Shown here: piece after piece, positions 9,032-16,942 of the stretch
Numbering within the stretch: position 1 is the stretch's first letter
Layout: every line of letters begins with the position of its first letter
NCBI RefSeq assembly: GCF_052065415.1
Contig: NZ_JBQHUB010000016.1
Location: 1-64,000, forward strand
DNA: 64,000 nucleotides
Direction: 5' to 3'
Source: Pseudoflavonifractor_A sp022772585
GTDB lineage: Bacteria; Bacillota; Clostridia; Oscillospirales; Oscillospiraceae
The notes under the pieces: model-generated
The model's input: only the letters and a program-made list of their open reading frames with translations
The model's database searches: none
What the model was told of the DNA's origin: nothing
Position numbers and translations under genes: made by a program

Positions 9032-9082
9032 AGCGGTCTTATTTGGTTGCTGCGCAACCAAATAAGGGGGTACCCCCTTAAC
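9032..9082 (-). promoter_or_regulatory. Structured 5'-leader element, copy A
   Basis: Read on the minus strand: GTTAA, a GGGGGTACCCCC palindrome, then a hairpin with 13-bp arms (CTTATTTGGTTGC / its complement) and a 3-nt loop, then GACCGCT. The palindrome and hairpin share bases, so they may be alternative folds. The element ends 24 nt before the start codon of the 7TM sensor gene and lies downstream of the promoter at 9131-9159. Copy B at 61119-61170 has the same flanks and layout with different, compensated stem bases. Confidence 0.65.
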
Positions 9083-9130
9083 AATACTCTGCTCTCTTTT
9101 GAGAGGACAGAGTATAATCTATCCGGTTAA

Positions 9131-9159
9131 ATTATACTGTATGTCCTTCAAAAACTCAA
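9131..9159 (-). promoter_or_regulatory. Sigma-A promoter of the sensory operon
   Basis: Minus strand TTGAGT (9154-9159), 17-bp spacer, TATAAT (9131-9136). It gives a leader of about 115 nt that holds another dyad (ATACTCTG / CAGAGTAT) and structured element A. Confidence 0.8.
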
Positions 9160-9215
9160 CGAAAAGTTCCGTTCCAACGCAACGCTGCCCTTTTTCACTT
9201 CTCGCCGGAAAAGAA

Positions 9216-9243
9216 AGAGGGACTGTGAAAGCACAGCCCCTCT
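9216..9243 (-). terminator. Terminator of operon 1
   Basis: Minus-strand hairpin GAGGGGCTGTG / CACAGTCCCTC followed by TTTCTTTT, 30 nt after the last gene of the operon. Confidence 0.8.
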
Positions 9244-9273
9244 CTATATTACTCGTTCTCGTTTTCTATCGGC

Positions 9274-10248
9274 TTACGCTGCCTTTTGAAATCGAATGCT
9301 CCGGGATCGCATCTGAAGCTCCTGGGAGAGGAATTTCAGCGTGGAGAATTCATCGTCCAGTCCATCCAGTTCCCGGCGGAGCACCTGCTCATAGTGGCGC
9401 TTCTTTTCCTCCAGGCCCTGGATCTTCAGTACCCACCGGTCCATGACCGCAGGGCTCTGACTGCCGGACTTAATGAGGTAGTCCGCTCGCTCCTGATAGG
9501 TGGCGATCTCCTTTTTCACCGCCGCGTAAAACTCCTCCGTCATCTTGGCGCGCTGTTTTTCATCGTCGATGATGTAAAAGCTATTGACCATCAGCGGCGT
9601 GTCGTTCCGGTTCAGGCCACCCAACAAATTGATAAAGTCCTCGAAAATATCGACCTTATCCATGTAGGTACGGGGAACAAAATACATATGGCCGGTGATG
9701 CTCAGCTTGGTGGCCTCGATGCTGCGCAGGTAATTGGTGCAGATGGTCTCGATCTGCTTTCGGTTGGCACACCGCTGGTAGAGCTCGAACAGCTCCTCCG
9801 CCCGGCGGCAGCACCCAGGCACATCTACCGCGTCATCCATCACCAGGTTGTCGCAGCGGAAGATCCCATCCTCCTTGTCGTAGCTGATGTTGGCCAGCTT
9901 CTCATACCGGTTGGTCTGCTGATTCAGCGTTTCCTTCACCAGTTCTCGGGAGAGGACCCCGGACGTGCGCTTATTGTCCCGGCAGTAAGCAAGGTAGATA
10001 TGGCTCTCGCCCATGGAAGTGACCGGGATTCGCTCCCGGATATCCCCCGTTGCGGAGCGGAAAGCATCCGACACCGACAGACGGTTGCCGCCGGCATAGG
10101 GAATGCCCATGCTCTCACAGAGATCGGACAGAGCCTCTTTCTCCACAAGAAGATTCGCCAGAGTAAAGTACAGGAACTTTCCCAGCATGTGCTCTTTATC
10201 GCCGCTGTTTGCCGCGAGAAACTCGTTCATATTGATCGTTTTTTCCAT
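9274..10248 (-). CDS. DUF6744-like protein, last gene of operon 1
   Basis: The 324-residue soluble protein resembles the DUF6744 proteins of phages and Clostridia elements; recognition is from sequence memory (KFLYFTLANLLVEKEALSDL). Middle stretches (SITGHMYFVPRTYMDKVDIFEDFI) recall DUF932-type plasmid proteins. The C-terminal 70 residues form a coiled coil. The start is the ATG at 10248 behind GAAAGGAAG; a TTG two codons earlier lacks correct spacing. The protein ends in KAA, like many others of this operon. Function unknown. Confidence 0.7.
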   Translation of the reverse strand: MEKTINMNEFLAANSGDKEHMLGKFLYFTLANLLVEKEALSDLCESMGIPYAGGNRLSVSDAFRSATGDIRERIPVTSMGESHIYLAYCRDNKRTSGVLSRELVKETLNQQTNRYEKLANISYDKEDGIFRCDNLVMDDAVDVPGCCRRAEELFELYQRCANRKQIETICTNYLRSIEATKLSITGHMYFVPRTYMDKVDIFEDFINLLGGLNRNDTPLMVNSFYIIDDEKQRAKMTEEFYAAVKKEIATYQERADYLIKSGSQSPAVMDRWVLKIQGLEEKKRHYEQVLRRELDGLDDEFSTLKFLSQELQMRSRSIRFQKAA

Positions 10249-10269
10249 ATTCAATACTTCCTTTCTGAT

Positions 10270-10890
10270 TCAGGTATGAAGCGCATATTGCGCTTTCTCC
10301 ATGTGATCCTGCCCATGAAGGATCACGCCGCCGCAAATGCCCGGACGCCCCAGACGGAACTCCCGGAAAAAGAAGCTGTACGGCAGGGGATCGTCGTAAA
10401 AGCAGATCCGGTCCGTCTGCTTCCAGCGGAAGTTATCCCGCAGGAACCGGATCAGCTTGCGCCGGACCGTCTTTTGGGCAAGCGCCGCCCGGAGGTTCCT
10501 CTGCTCGCAGAAAACAAGCCGCGGCCTCTCCGCGTCCTCCATGGACAGCGCCCGCCATTCGGTCACCTCGGGATTCTTTTCGCTCTCCAGAGCGAATTTC
10601 ATCAGCGCGTCGAAAGAGAGCTGAACCGTCTCCTCACGGCCGGTAAGCGCACAACCGCATTGATTCAGCCACACAAAGCGGATCACGACTCTGCGCAGTT
10701 CCCGCTCATACCGCAGCACGGCAAAGGAACCGGCGTCGCTGATCGTAACGCTCCCTTCCTGCACCATGCGCCTTAAATCGCTTCGCAGCACGGCAAAGCT
10801 GTGCGGCGATTTTTTGTTCCTGGTGACCGTCCGGAAGAACAGGCTCTGTCCGGCGGCAGACACCTTTACCATTGTTCTGCTATTCATCAT
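10270..10890 (-). CDS. Hypothetical protein of operon 1
   Basis: The 206-residue protein is basic and beta-rich at the N-terminus (MVKVSAAGQSLFFRTVTRN, TISDAGSFAVLRYERELRRVVI), with a hydrophobic beta tail. It has no signal, membrane segment or metal motif. The start ATGATG at 10890 follows GAGGAG, 13 nt after the primase gene stop. Its place between a primase-like and a DUF6744-like gene suggests a DNA-metabolism accessory, but no family is recognised. Confidence 0.6.
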   Translation of the reverse strand: MMNSRTMVKVSAAGQSLFFRTVTRNKKSPHSFAVLRSDLRRMVQEGSVTISDAGSFAVLRYERELRRVVIRFVWLNQCGCALTGREETVQLSFDALMKFALESEKNPEVTEWRALSMEDAERPRLVFCEQRNLRAALAQKTVRRKLIRFLRDNFRWKQTDRICFYDDPLPYSFFFREFRLGRPGICGGVILHGQDHMEKAQYALHT

Positions 10891-10903
10891 TTCACTCCTC
10901 GGA

Positions 10904-11971
10904 TCACATGGCGGCCACGCGGCTGAGGAAATAATCGTCCACACCCTTGTAGGCCGGGTTCCATGTGTATTTTGAGTATCGGACGCCGGGGATCTTCTGT
11001 ACCTCCCGGCGCATGGTAAGAATCGCGTTTCGCACCTGCGGGTTGGTCATCTGATCCATATCCATCGCCTCAACGATTTCGGTGACACCCAGATCCAGGA
11101 TCGTTTCCCGCAGGCCCTTGATGGCGTTGACGCCGCCGGTGCAGATAAACAGGGCATCATTTGCGAGAAAGCTGGCTACATCGCCTTTGAGCGGCCCTTC
11201 CGTCAGAAAGGCCCGTTTTCGGCTCCGGTCGCCGGTAACATGGATCCACGAGTAGCTGCGTGTGCCGTTTTCCAGATGTCTGTCTCGGCTGGAAAGCCAG
11301 CGGTATTTCCGCCCCGGCTTATCCGCGTCATCCAGGCGGATCTTCAGGCCCTGGATCAGGCCATCCTGATTTCGCACAGGGATCAGAAAGCCATTGGGGC
11401 CGGCCACCGTCCACTGGTCATTTCGGGTATAGAACCCTGGGATACCCAGCAGGTCATGGCTGCTGCCCACCAGCTTCGCAAGAAGCCGCCGGGCCTGCGG
11501 TGTTTCCGGCATGGACCGGTAACCGTTGCGCTCGATGCGTTCATCGGACAGTCCGCGTTCCAGAAGGTTTTCACGGTGCTTTTCGGAGAGCGTCAGAAAA
11601 GACAGCATCTCCGAATAGACCGCGTGGCGCTCCTCCAGCGCCCTGGGCGTCCGCTCTTGTGTTTGGGGAACAGGCTGGGACGGCAAGGGATATACCCTGG
11701 TGTCCTTTGTCAGTTCCAAATAAGCCTCTTTGTTGGTGATGCTGTGGAGCCGGGCATACAGCGAAACACTGTTGCCGTGGGCGCCGCAGAGATTACACCG
11801 GTATTGGTTTTTTGAGGTGTTGAGGCTCAGATGGTATTTCCCCGGTCCGTGGTCGCGGCAGAAGGGGCAGCTTGCCTCGACTTCCTCGTGCCTGAGTGTA
11901 CGAGGGTCGAGGACAAGCCCGCACCGTCTGGCGGTTTCCACGATGGGAAATTCTACATACTCGCGTGCCAA
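10904..11971 (-). CDS. DnaG-like primase: CHC2-type zinc finger plus TOPRIM-like domain
   Basis: The 355-residue protein opens with a zinc-binding domain, C35-x2-C38 and C59-x2-C62 (SCPFC, RCNLC), with the fold of the CHC2 primase finger. The C-terminal half (about 235-350) has the DUF3854/TOPRIM-like pattern: AFLTEGPLKGDVASFLA, with a conserved glutamate, and EIVEAMDMDQ. It probably makes primers for the replication apparatus of this system. It uses a TTG start after GGGGGAGG. At 355 residues it is shorter than chromosomal DnaG (about 600) and lacks the DnaB-binding C-terminus. It ends in RVAAM. Confidence 0.8.
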   Translation of the reverse strand: MAREYVEFPIVETARRCGLVLDPRTLRHEEVEASCPFCRDHGPGKYHLSLNTSKNQYRCNLCGAHGNSVSLYARLHSITNKEAYLELTKDTRVYPLPSQPVPQTQERTPRALEERHAVYSEMLSFLTLSEKHRENLLERGLSDERIERNGYRSMPETPQARRLLAKLVGSSHDLLGIPGFYTRNDQWTVAGPNGFLIPVRNQDGLIQGLKIRLDDADKPGRKYRWLSSRDRHLENGTRSYSWIHVTGDRSRKRAFLTEGPLKGDVASFLANDALFICTGGVNAIKGLRETILDLGVTEIVEAMDMDQMTNPQVRNAILTMRREVQKIPGVRYSKYTWNPAYKGVDDYFLSRVAAM

Positions 11972-11996
11972 ACGGCGCCTCCCCCTTCCTTGAGGT

Positions 11997-13853
11997 TTAC
12001 GCCGCCTTCGGCATCTGCGTCTGGTTCATGGGACGCACCGACAGCGCCGCACCGTGTACGCATTTGGCCATGATGATCTGGCCGGTGGGCCGGACATTGG
12101 CAAGGTCGTCAACGGATTCCATGTTGTCAATGAACACGGGATAGTTGCGGCCGGTCAGGCGCTTCATCAGCTCAGACAGCTCCATGCCGGCCCTGATCTT
12201 TTCGGAGAGGGAAAGCCGGTCATACCGCCGTCCGCCGTAAGTAAATTTGAAGGTGTCCTTGGCCTCTCCGGTAGATTTCACCACATCGTAGAGGGAGATC
12301 TCCACCTTGTTCATCTTCAGCTGAGAAAAGGTCAGCTCAGCACGCTTGCTCAAATAGAGGGCCGCGTCCTGCAGCAGCTTCTTTTTCTCACCGATCTGTG
12401 CCTTGACCTCCCGGATCTTTGCGTCGTAGTCCTGCGGGCCGGCGTGTGCCGCAGCCAACGCGGCGTCCAGCTCCGCCTGACAATCCCGCAGGTCTTCCTT
12501 GCACGCTGTCAGGCGGTCATATTCCTCCTGGGTCAGATTCCCATACTCCATATCCGTCGTCAGACTCTGGATCTGGGTTTGCAGGGTTTCCAGCTCCGCT
12601 TTGCGGCGTGCGCTGATGGCGCCTCGCTCCGTGTCCAGGTTTTCCCGCTGACTTGTCAGCTTTGTGATCTCCTGCCGAATCTGCTCCACATCGTCTTTTT
12701 GGAATTGCAGAAAGGTTTCCTCCGTCTTCTTTTCCAGCATCTGGAGTTCATTCAGCTGCTCTTTCTGCGCCTTGCCGTCTGCCACGACCGCAGAAAGAGC
12801 CTTTCCGATCTCCTCCCGCACCAGCGGAAAGTCCGCCTCCGTCACCGCACGGCGGCAGGTGGGGCAGACAACACCGGGGCGGAAACCCTTGAGCAGGGCC
12901 GATTCCCGGGCGTACTTGGAGCCCAGTTCCTTGACTCTGGCCGCCGCCTCCGCGATGGGCTGGCTGTATTTCGGCACATATTGCTCGGCGCTGCGCTGTC
13001 CCAGCTTTTGGTGCAGGCTTTTCAGCCGCTCGTCAAGCTCGGCCGTGTCAGCGGCGTCGGGGCCGTCCTGAGCCATCTCATCATAGCGGGCGCTGAGTTC
13101 GATCAGCGTTTCCTGCATATCCGAAAGGTCCAGTCCCTCAAAGCGTTTTGCTTCCAGGGCGTCCCGCTGGGACACCAGCGCGTCGAGGCGAGCCTGCAGC
13201 TCAGCAGCTTTTTTCTGTCCGTCCCGCTGCTGGGATTCCGCCAGGTCCTTTTGCCCTGTCAGATAGATGACGGTCTGCTCCAGGTCCCGGATCTCCTCAC
13301 GCCGTTTTTTGAGATAGACCTCCGGCGAGAGAATGGACTCGTTTTCCAACGAAGCACGCACATTCTCACTGAGCTGGGACAGTACCTCCTCATGGGAGAT
13401 AGCCGGCAGATACCGTTCCAGCAGCTTTTTCCCATCGTCGCCCAGCTCCTCAATAAAGTACAGGGGATTGAAAATGGAGAGGAACACATCCCGCTCGCCA
13501 AACAGGTCCGTCAGATCCAGCTGGCGGATCTCATAGCCGTCATAGCTGATGGCCATACGGCTTTTCTGCCGGGTGCGGGTCAGCTCATGGAGCTGCCCGT
13601 TTTCGTCCACAAACTGAAGGGACACGAACAACTCCGGGTTCTGCTCGCTGTGCAGCCGGTCAATGCCCCGCTCCCCGAAAAAGGGGAGCCCGGTGATGGC
13701 GAAGGCGATGGCATCCGCGATACTGGTTTTGCCGCGGCCATTCCCTCCGGTCACGACGGTGGGGTTTCCGAAGTCCAGCTGCGTCGGCTCCTGATAGCAC
13801 TTGAAGCCGGATAACCTCATGCCGGTGATCTCAAAGCTCTTGATGGTTTTCAT
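11997..13853 (-). CDS. SbcC/Rad50/RecF-like ATPase
   Basis: The 618-residue protein has an N-terminal Walker A (GGNGRGKTS, 36-44), a long coiled coil (about 160-470) with a central zinc-hook CPTC (330-333), and a C-terminal Walker B-like FIDN near residue 575. The canonical LSGG signature is replaced by RLSLSEKIRAGME, as in RecF/SbcC-type 'AAA_23' proteins. It likely loads on DNA ends or gaps for recombination or repair. The Rad52-family gene is immediately upstream and the primase downstream. No SbcD/Mre11 nuclease is visible in the window. The C-terminus is KAA. Confidence 0.88.
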   Translation of the reverse strand: MKTIKSFEITGMRLSGFKCYQEPTQLDFGNPTVVTGGNGRGKTSIADAIAFAITGLPFFGERGIDRLHSEQNPELFVSLQFVDENGQLHELTRTRQKSRMAISYDGYEIRQLDLTDLFGERDVFLSIFNPLYFIEELGDDGKKLLERYLPAISHEEVLSQLSENVRASLENESILSPEVYLKKRREEIRDLEQTVIYLTGQKDLAESQQRDGQKKAAELQARLDALVSQRDALEAKRFEGLDLSDMQETLIELSARYDEMAQDGPDAADTAELDERLKSLHQKLGQRSAEQYVPKYSQPIAEAAARVKELGSKYARESALLKGFRPGVVCPTCRRAVTEADFPLVREEIGKALSAVVADGKAQKEQLNELQMLEKKTEETFLQFQKDDVEQIRQEITKLTSQRENLDTERGAISARRKAELETLQTQIQSLTTDMEYGNLTQEEYDRLTACKEDLRDCQAELDAALAAAHAGPQDYDAKIREVKAQIGEKKKLLQDAALYLSKRAELTFSQLKMNKVEISLYDVVKSTGEAKDTFKFTYGGRRYDRLSLSEKIRAGMELSELMKRLTGRNYPVFIDNMESVDDLANVRPTGQIIMAKCVHGAALSVRPMNQTQMPKAA

Positions 13854-13874
13854 GATGCAGATTTACGCTCCTTT

Positions 13875-14843
13875 CTACGCGGCCTGCTTGCCGGATGCGG
13901 TAATTTTGTAGCTTTCCAGGAAATTGAACACCACGGTATTCTGCTTTTTCAGCGAGATCTTCACCTGCGCCAGCAGCGTGCCCGGCGTAAGGTCCTCATG
14001 GGCGCCCCGGGCGAAGGCCTTCAGCACCTTTCCGTCCCTGTCCCTGAGCATAACGGTGGTGGACTTACTGTTCATGCCGTTTTGGATCTGGGCATTTTCC
14101 ACCACATACTCGTACTCCGGCTCCTTCCTGCGGGGAAATTCCGTGGTCTTGCCGGAAGATGCAGCAGGCACAGAAGCCGCAGGCTGCTGCTTTTGGGCAG
14201 TGGGAGCGCTCTGCTCCGGTCTGGGGTTTTCCTGCGTCTGCGGCGCACTGCCGGAGGACTTCGTTTCGGGTGCAGTCTGTTTCGGCCCTTCGCTCTGGGG
14301 AGCGGTGGGCATCAGCTGCGCCTGTGTCCCGCCGGGCAGCGCCGGCGTCAGCTTCAGGCGCTTGAGCATCCCGAGATACGCGTCATCCAGTTTCTTTCTC
14401 TCCGTGTCTTTGATCACAAAACTGTCGCCCCGGGCCTCAATGCCGACCCAGACGGTGTCCATACTGTATAGGACACGGCCCACGCCCCACTGAACCGCGG
14501 CACGCTTCATGGAATCGGAGAGTCCGCCTTTGACTGCCTCAATGTCGGAATCCTCGGCGCCGTCCCATTTGGTAATAAAGCCGCGGCCCTCAAAATAGAT
14601 GGCGATGCCGCACAGCTGCGCCTGCTTCTTCCCGGCACCGTGCCAGGGCTTGAAGTCGTTGTACCAGTTCTCCGGCCCCACCACATCGTCCAGCCGGGTC
14701 TGTATCGCCCGGTTGGTCACGTAGGGGACCGCCATACCCCGAGTCTTATCCCTGGATGTGGCCTGCAGACGCCACTCCAGATCCTCCGGCGCAAAGGGCT
14801 GGGCAAGAGCCGCCTGGATCTCGCTGGGTTTTTTCTGCTCCAT
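13875..14843 (-). CDS. Rad52/Rad22-family single-strand annealing protein
   Basis: The 322-residue protein has an N-terminal Rad52 domain (about 5-165): YVTNRAIQTRLDDVVGPENW, then GDGAEDSD-like acidic turn and GGLSDSMKRAAVQWGVGRVLY, the most conserved block of the family. A low-complexity Pro/Gln/Ser/Thr linker (about 170-240) leads to a C-terminal beta domain (VVENAQIQNG, LLAQVKISLKKQNTVVF). Such proteins anneal complementary strands during recombination and are common in phages and mobile elements. The last residues are KQAA. It sits beside the SbcC-like ATPase, its natural functional partner. Confidence 0.88.
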   Translation of the reverse strand: MEQKKPSEIQAALAQPFAPEDLEWRLQATSRDKTRGMAVPYVTNRAIQTRLDDVVGPENWYNDFKPWHGAGKKQAQLCGIAIYFEGRGFITKWDGAEDSDIEAVKGGLSDSMKRAAVQWGVGRVLYSMDTVWVGIEARGDSFVIKDTERKKLDDAYLGMLKRLKLTPALPGGTQAQLMPTAPQSEGPKQTAPETKSSGSAPQTQENPRPEQSAPTAQKQQPAASVPAASSGKTTEFPRRKEPEYEYVVENAQIQNGMNSKSTTVMLRDRDGKVLKAFARGAHEDLTPGTLLAQVKISLKKQNTVVFNFLESYKITASGKQAA

Positions 14844-14856
14844 GCAGAGTAACCTC

Positions 14857-15516
14857 CTATCTGATGAAGTCTTTCAGTGTTTTGCCATTGGGAACAAGGA
14901 CGTCAGTATAGTAATAGGCCGGCTCCTTGTCCTTCAGGTGGTTCAGCAGCGCACGGTACTCCATGTGCAGCCGGTTGTTCTTCGCGTTGAAGCTATCATT
15001 GTTGTTGGGAAGGCGCAGCAGATACCCTGGGAGATTGCCCAGCGCACCGATCTTTTTGTAGACTGGCAGCTCATTGTTACCGGTACATAAGTTGAAGCCT
15101 CCCACATTGGAAAAGGGATAAACGAACATACCGACATCCTCGGCAGGCGGTTTGTCCTCCACCACGCCCAGCTTGCAGGAAAACACTTTTCCCTCCTTGC
15201 TGACGTGAAAGCCAAACACCAGCCGCGGCAGCGGGAAGTTGGGGTACTCCGTGCCGAAGTAGCTGATGTCCGCATAGAGTTCCGGATACCACAGGCAATA
15301 GCTGTGGCTGCCGTCGTTCTCAATGCCAACATGGAAGCAATTGGCCGGCAGAAAACCACTTTGCACTTCCTCATTCCGGATACTCTGCTTGATGCAGTCA
15401 TAAAAGGTCTGTTCCGTGATCTCTTTGCAGGAGATCACGCTGCCATTGGTGTTTTCCACTCGGATGCGCTGCTGATCCGGGCTGATCCGGATCACGATCT
15501 CATTCTTTGCGTTCAC
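14857..15516 (-). CDS. Prokaryotic E2 family D protein (PRTRC-B-like ubiquitin-conjugating enzyme)
   Basis: The 219-residue protein matches what I know of the prokaryotic E2 ligase family D (PRTRC protein B): a beta-rich N-terminal half, then YPFSNV, followed by a catalytic-type cysteine C144 in NLCTGNNELP, and a C-terminal block LPGYLLRLPNNND with YRALLNHLKDKEP. In E2 enzymes the cysteine carries the modifier as a thioester after transfer from the E1. A ThiF-like E1 (20960) and a JAB/JAMM peptidase (21724) are in the same operon. The start overlaps the stop of the upstream gene. No ubiquitin-like gene was recognised. Catalysis is inferred from the family. Confidence 0.85.
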   Translation of the reverse strand: MNAKNEIVIRISPDQQRIRVENTNGSVISCKEITEQTFYDCIKQSIRNEEVQSGFLPANCFHVGIENDGSHSYCLWYPELYADISYFGTEYPNFPLPRLVFGFHVSKEGKVFSCKLGVVEDKPPAEDVGMFVYPFSNVGGFNLCTGNNELPVYKKIGALGNLPGYLLRLPNNNDSFNAKNNRLHMEYRALLNHLKDKEPAYYYTDVLVPNGKTLKDFIR

Positions 15517-16076
15517 GCGGCCATCACCTCCATATACCGGGGCACTGTCTGCTGTTGCTCTTCCGACAGTTTCTCCCGCAGGCGCTGAACGCCTACCTCA
15601 AACCACTGCCGGATGGAAAGCAGCGCCTCCAAAAGCTCCATTTCACCGTCAAAATAGCAATCCGTGCGAAAAACGATCCCGCTGGCCCACTCATGGCCCA
15701 CCTTGGTATTCAGGTACCAGCCGTACCCGTATGAGTTACCGAGGTCCATGGCGGATTCCACAAACCGCTCCGCTTCCCGCATATAGGGGTTGTCTTTCAG
15801 CTTCAGGCCATGGGCGCAGCCGTAGGTACGGCAAAGGCGGTAATATTCCACCATTGCCCGGTCGCTGAAATACCATCTGGCCACGTCGTAATCTTCCACG
15901 TAGTCTTCATAGACAAAATCTGCCGTTATGTAGAGCAGGTCCAGGAAGTACGCGTAGAATTCATCTCCCGGCTCGTTATAGCCTTCTTTGATCATTGCGT
16001 CCAACTTGCCATACTCGTGGAACAGGTGGGCAAGTGCGATGGAAGGCAGTACCTGCTGAATAGCTCCTGGTGTCAT
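15513..16076 (-). CDS. Hypothetical acidic helical protein of operon 1
   Basis: The 187-residue protein is rich in Tyr, Glu and Asp and mostly helical (LAHLFHEYGKLDAMIKEGY, YFLDLLYITADFVYEDYVED). It has no signal or membrane segment. The start at 16076 was chosen for GAGGAGGG upstream. Its stop overlaps the start of the E2 gene, so the two are translationally coupled and may form a complex. It ends in VMAA. No family recognised. Confidence 0.65.
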   Translation of the reverse strand: MTPGAIQQVLPSIALAHLFHEYGKLDAMIKEGYNEPGDEFYAYFLDLLYITADFVYEDYVEDYDVARWYFSDRAMVEYYRLCRTYGCAHGLKLKDNPYMREAERFVESAMDLGNSYGYGWYLNTKVGHEWASGIVFRTDCYFDGEMELLEALLSIRQWFEVGVQRLREKLSEEQQQTVPRYMEVMAA

Positions 16077-16087
16077 ATCAGCCCTCC

Positions 16088-16381
16088 TCAGCAATAGGCA
16101 CGTTTGGAAAGGCTGACGGGCGCCGCCTCACAGAACTTCAGGTTGAGCCGGCAGAGGTGGTAGCGGATATTCTCCGTTTCCTCGATCCACCTGTCAAGCT
16201 CCCAGAGATCCTCTGTGCAGAAGGCATCAAAATCCAGTTCGGAAAACAGGACCTGCTCGCCGCGCAGGAGCGGCTGGTAAATATGCTCCATGACATAATC
16301 ACAGCTCTCCAGCGGCGCAAGGCTTTTTCCCTCTTTTGCCGCGTTCAGCGATTCCGTCAGCCAGTTCAGGTCGATTTTCAT
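16088..16381 (-). CDS. Small hypothetical protein of operon 1
   Basis: A 97-residue soluble, acidic, helical product with four scattered cysteines. Its ATG overlaps the upstream stop as ATGA. It is near the size of the ubiquitin-like PRTRC-C proteins, but the sequence is helical and ends in RAYC with no Gly-Gly, so I do not call it ubiquitin-like. Confidence 0.6.
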   Translation of the reverse strand: MKIDLNWLTESLNAAKEGKSLAPLESCDYVMEHIYQPLLRGEQVLFSELDFDAFCTEDLWELDRWIEETENIRYHLCRLNLKFCEAAPVSLSKRAYC

Positions 16382-16926
16382 GTGCGCTCCTCCATGACAA
16401 GGGACACAGCGCAAAGGGCATAACGGTCCAGGTGGGAAAGCACCTTCTCGTCCAGATCCTCCGTGGCGTGCGCCTGCTTTTCCCGCAGGTAATACAGCGC
16501 GCAGTCCGGCAGAAGCTCACCCTTCATCATGGAGAGGTGCCACATAAGATGGGGCTTGAGGTTTTCGCCGTCACCCTTCACGCTCATGGAGCAGAAAAGG
16601 ACTCTCCCGTGCTCCAGCGTTTGGTCCACCTCCATGTTTTTCAGAAAGCCATCCAGATGGAACTGGATCGCCTCGTCCTGGAACTTCTTTCCCATGGCAT
16701 ACAGGTACAGAAACAACGCGGGGTCGCTTCTGCCCAGCACAACGCCAAAGGGCTGCTCCACCTTCTGATTCCAGGCCAGCGTTGCCGGCTCAAAGCGGAC
16801 ATACCGTTTTCCAAGATACTGGAGGAGAAACGCCGATACCTGCTGCCATACCTCTGTACGGACAGCGGCATCGTCCATGCCGGGTCCCGGCACAGGAACG
16901 ACCATGACCAGTTGATTCACTCTCAT
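16378..16926 (-). CDS. Hypothetical protein of operon 1
   Basis: A 182-residue soluble protein with a beta strand start (QLVMVVPVPGPG), amphipathic helices and a central hydrophobic helix (PALFLYLYAMGKKF). It starts 16 nt after the methyltransferase gene behind AGGAGAACC and is coupled to the 97-residue gene downstream. No domain recognised; its position suggests a partner of the methyltransferase or E2 group. Confidence 0.6.
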   Translation of the reverse strand: MRVNQLVMVVPVPGPGMDDAAVRTEVWQQVSAFLLQYLGKRYVRFEPATLAWNQKVEQPFGVVLGRSDPALFLYLYAMGKKFQDEAIQFHLDGFLKNMEVDQTLEHGRVLFCSMSVKGDGENLKPHLMWHLSMMKGELLPDCALYYLREKQAHATEDLDEKVLSHLDRYALCAVSLVMEERT

Positions 16927-16942
16927 AAGGTTCTCCTTTCTT

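Noticed and set aside
12054..13814. 586-codon plus-strand ORF
   Set aside because: Antisense to the SbcC-like gene, which has Walker and zinc-hook motifs; explained by strong GC bias at third positions.
16088..16381. 97-residue protein as the missing ubiquitin-like modifier
   Set aside because: Right size, but helical throughout, no beta-grasp pattern and no Gly-Gly end.
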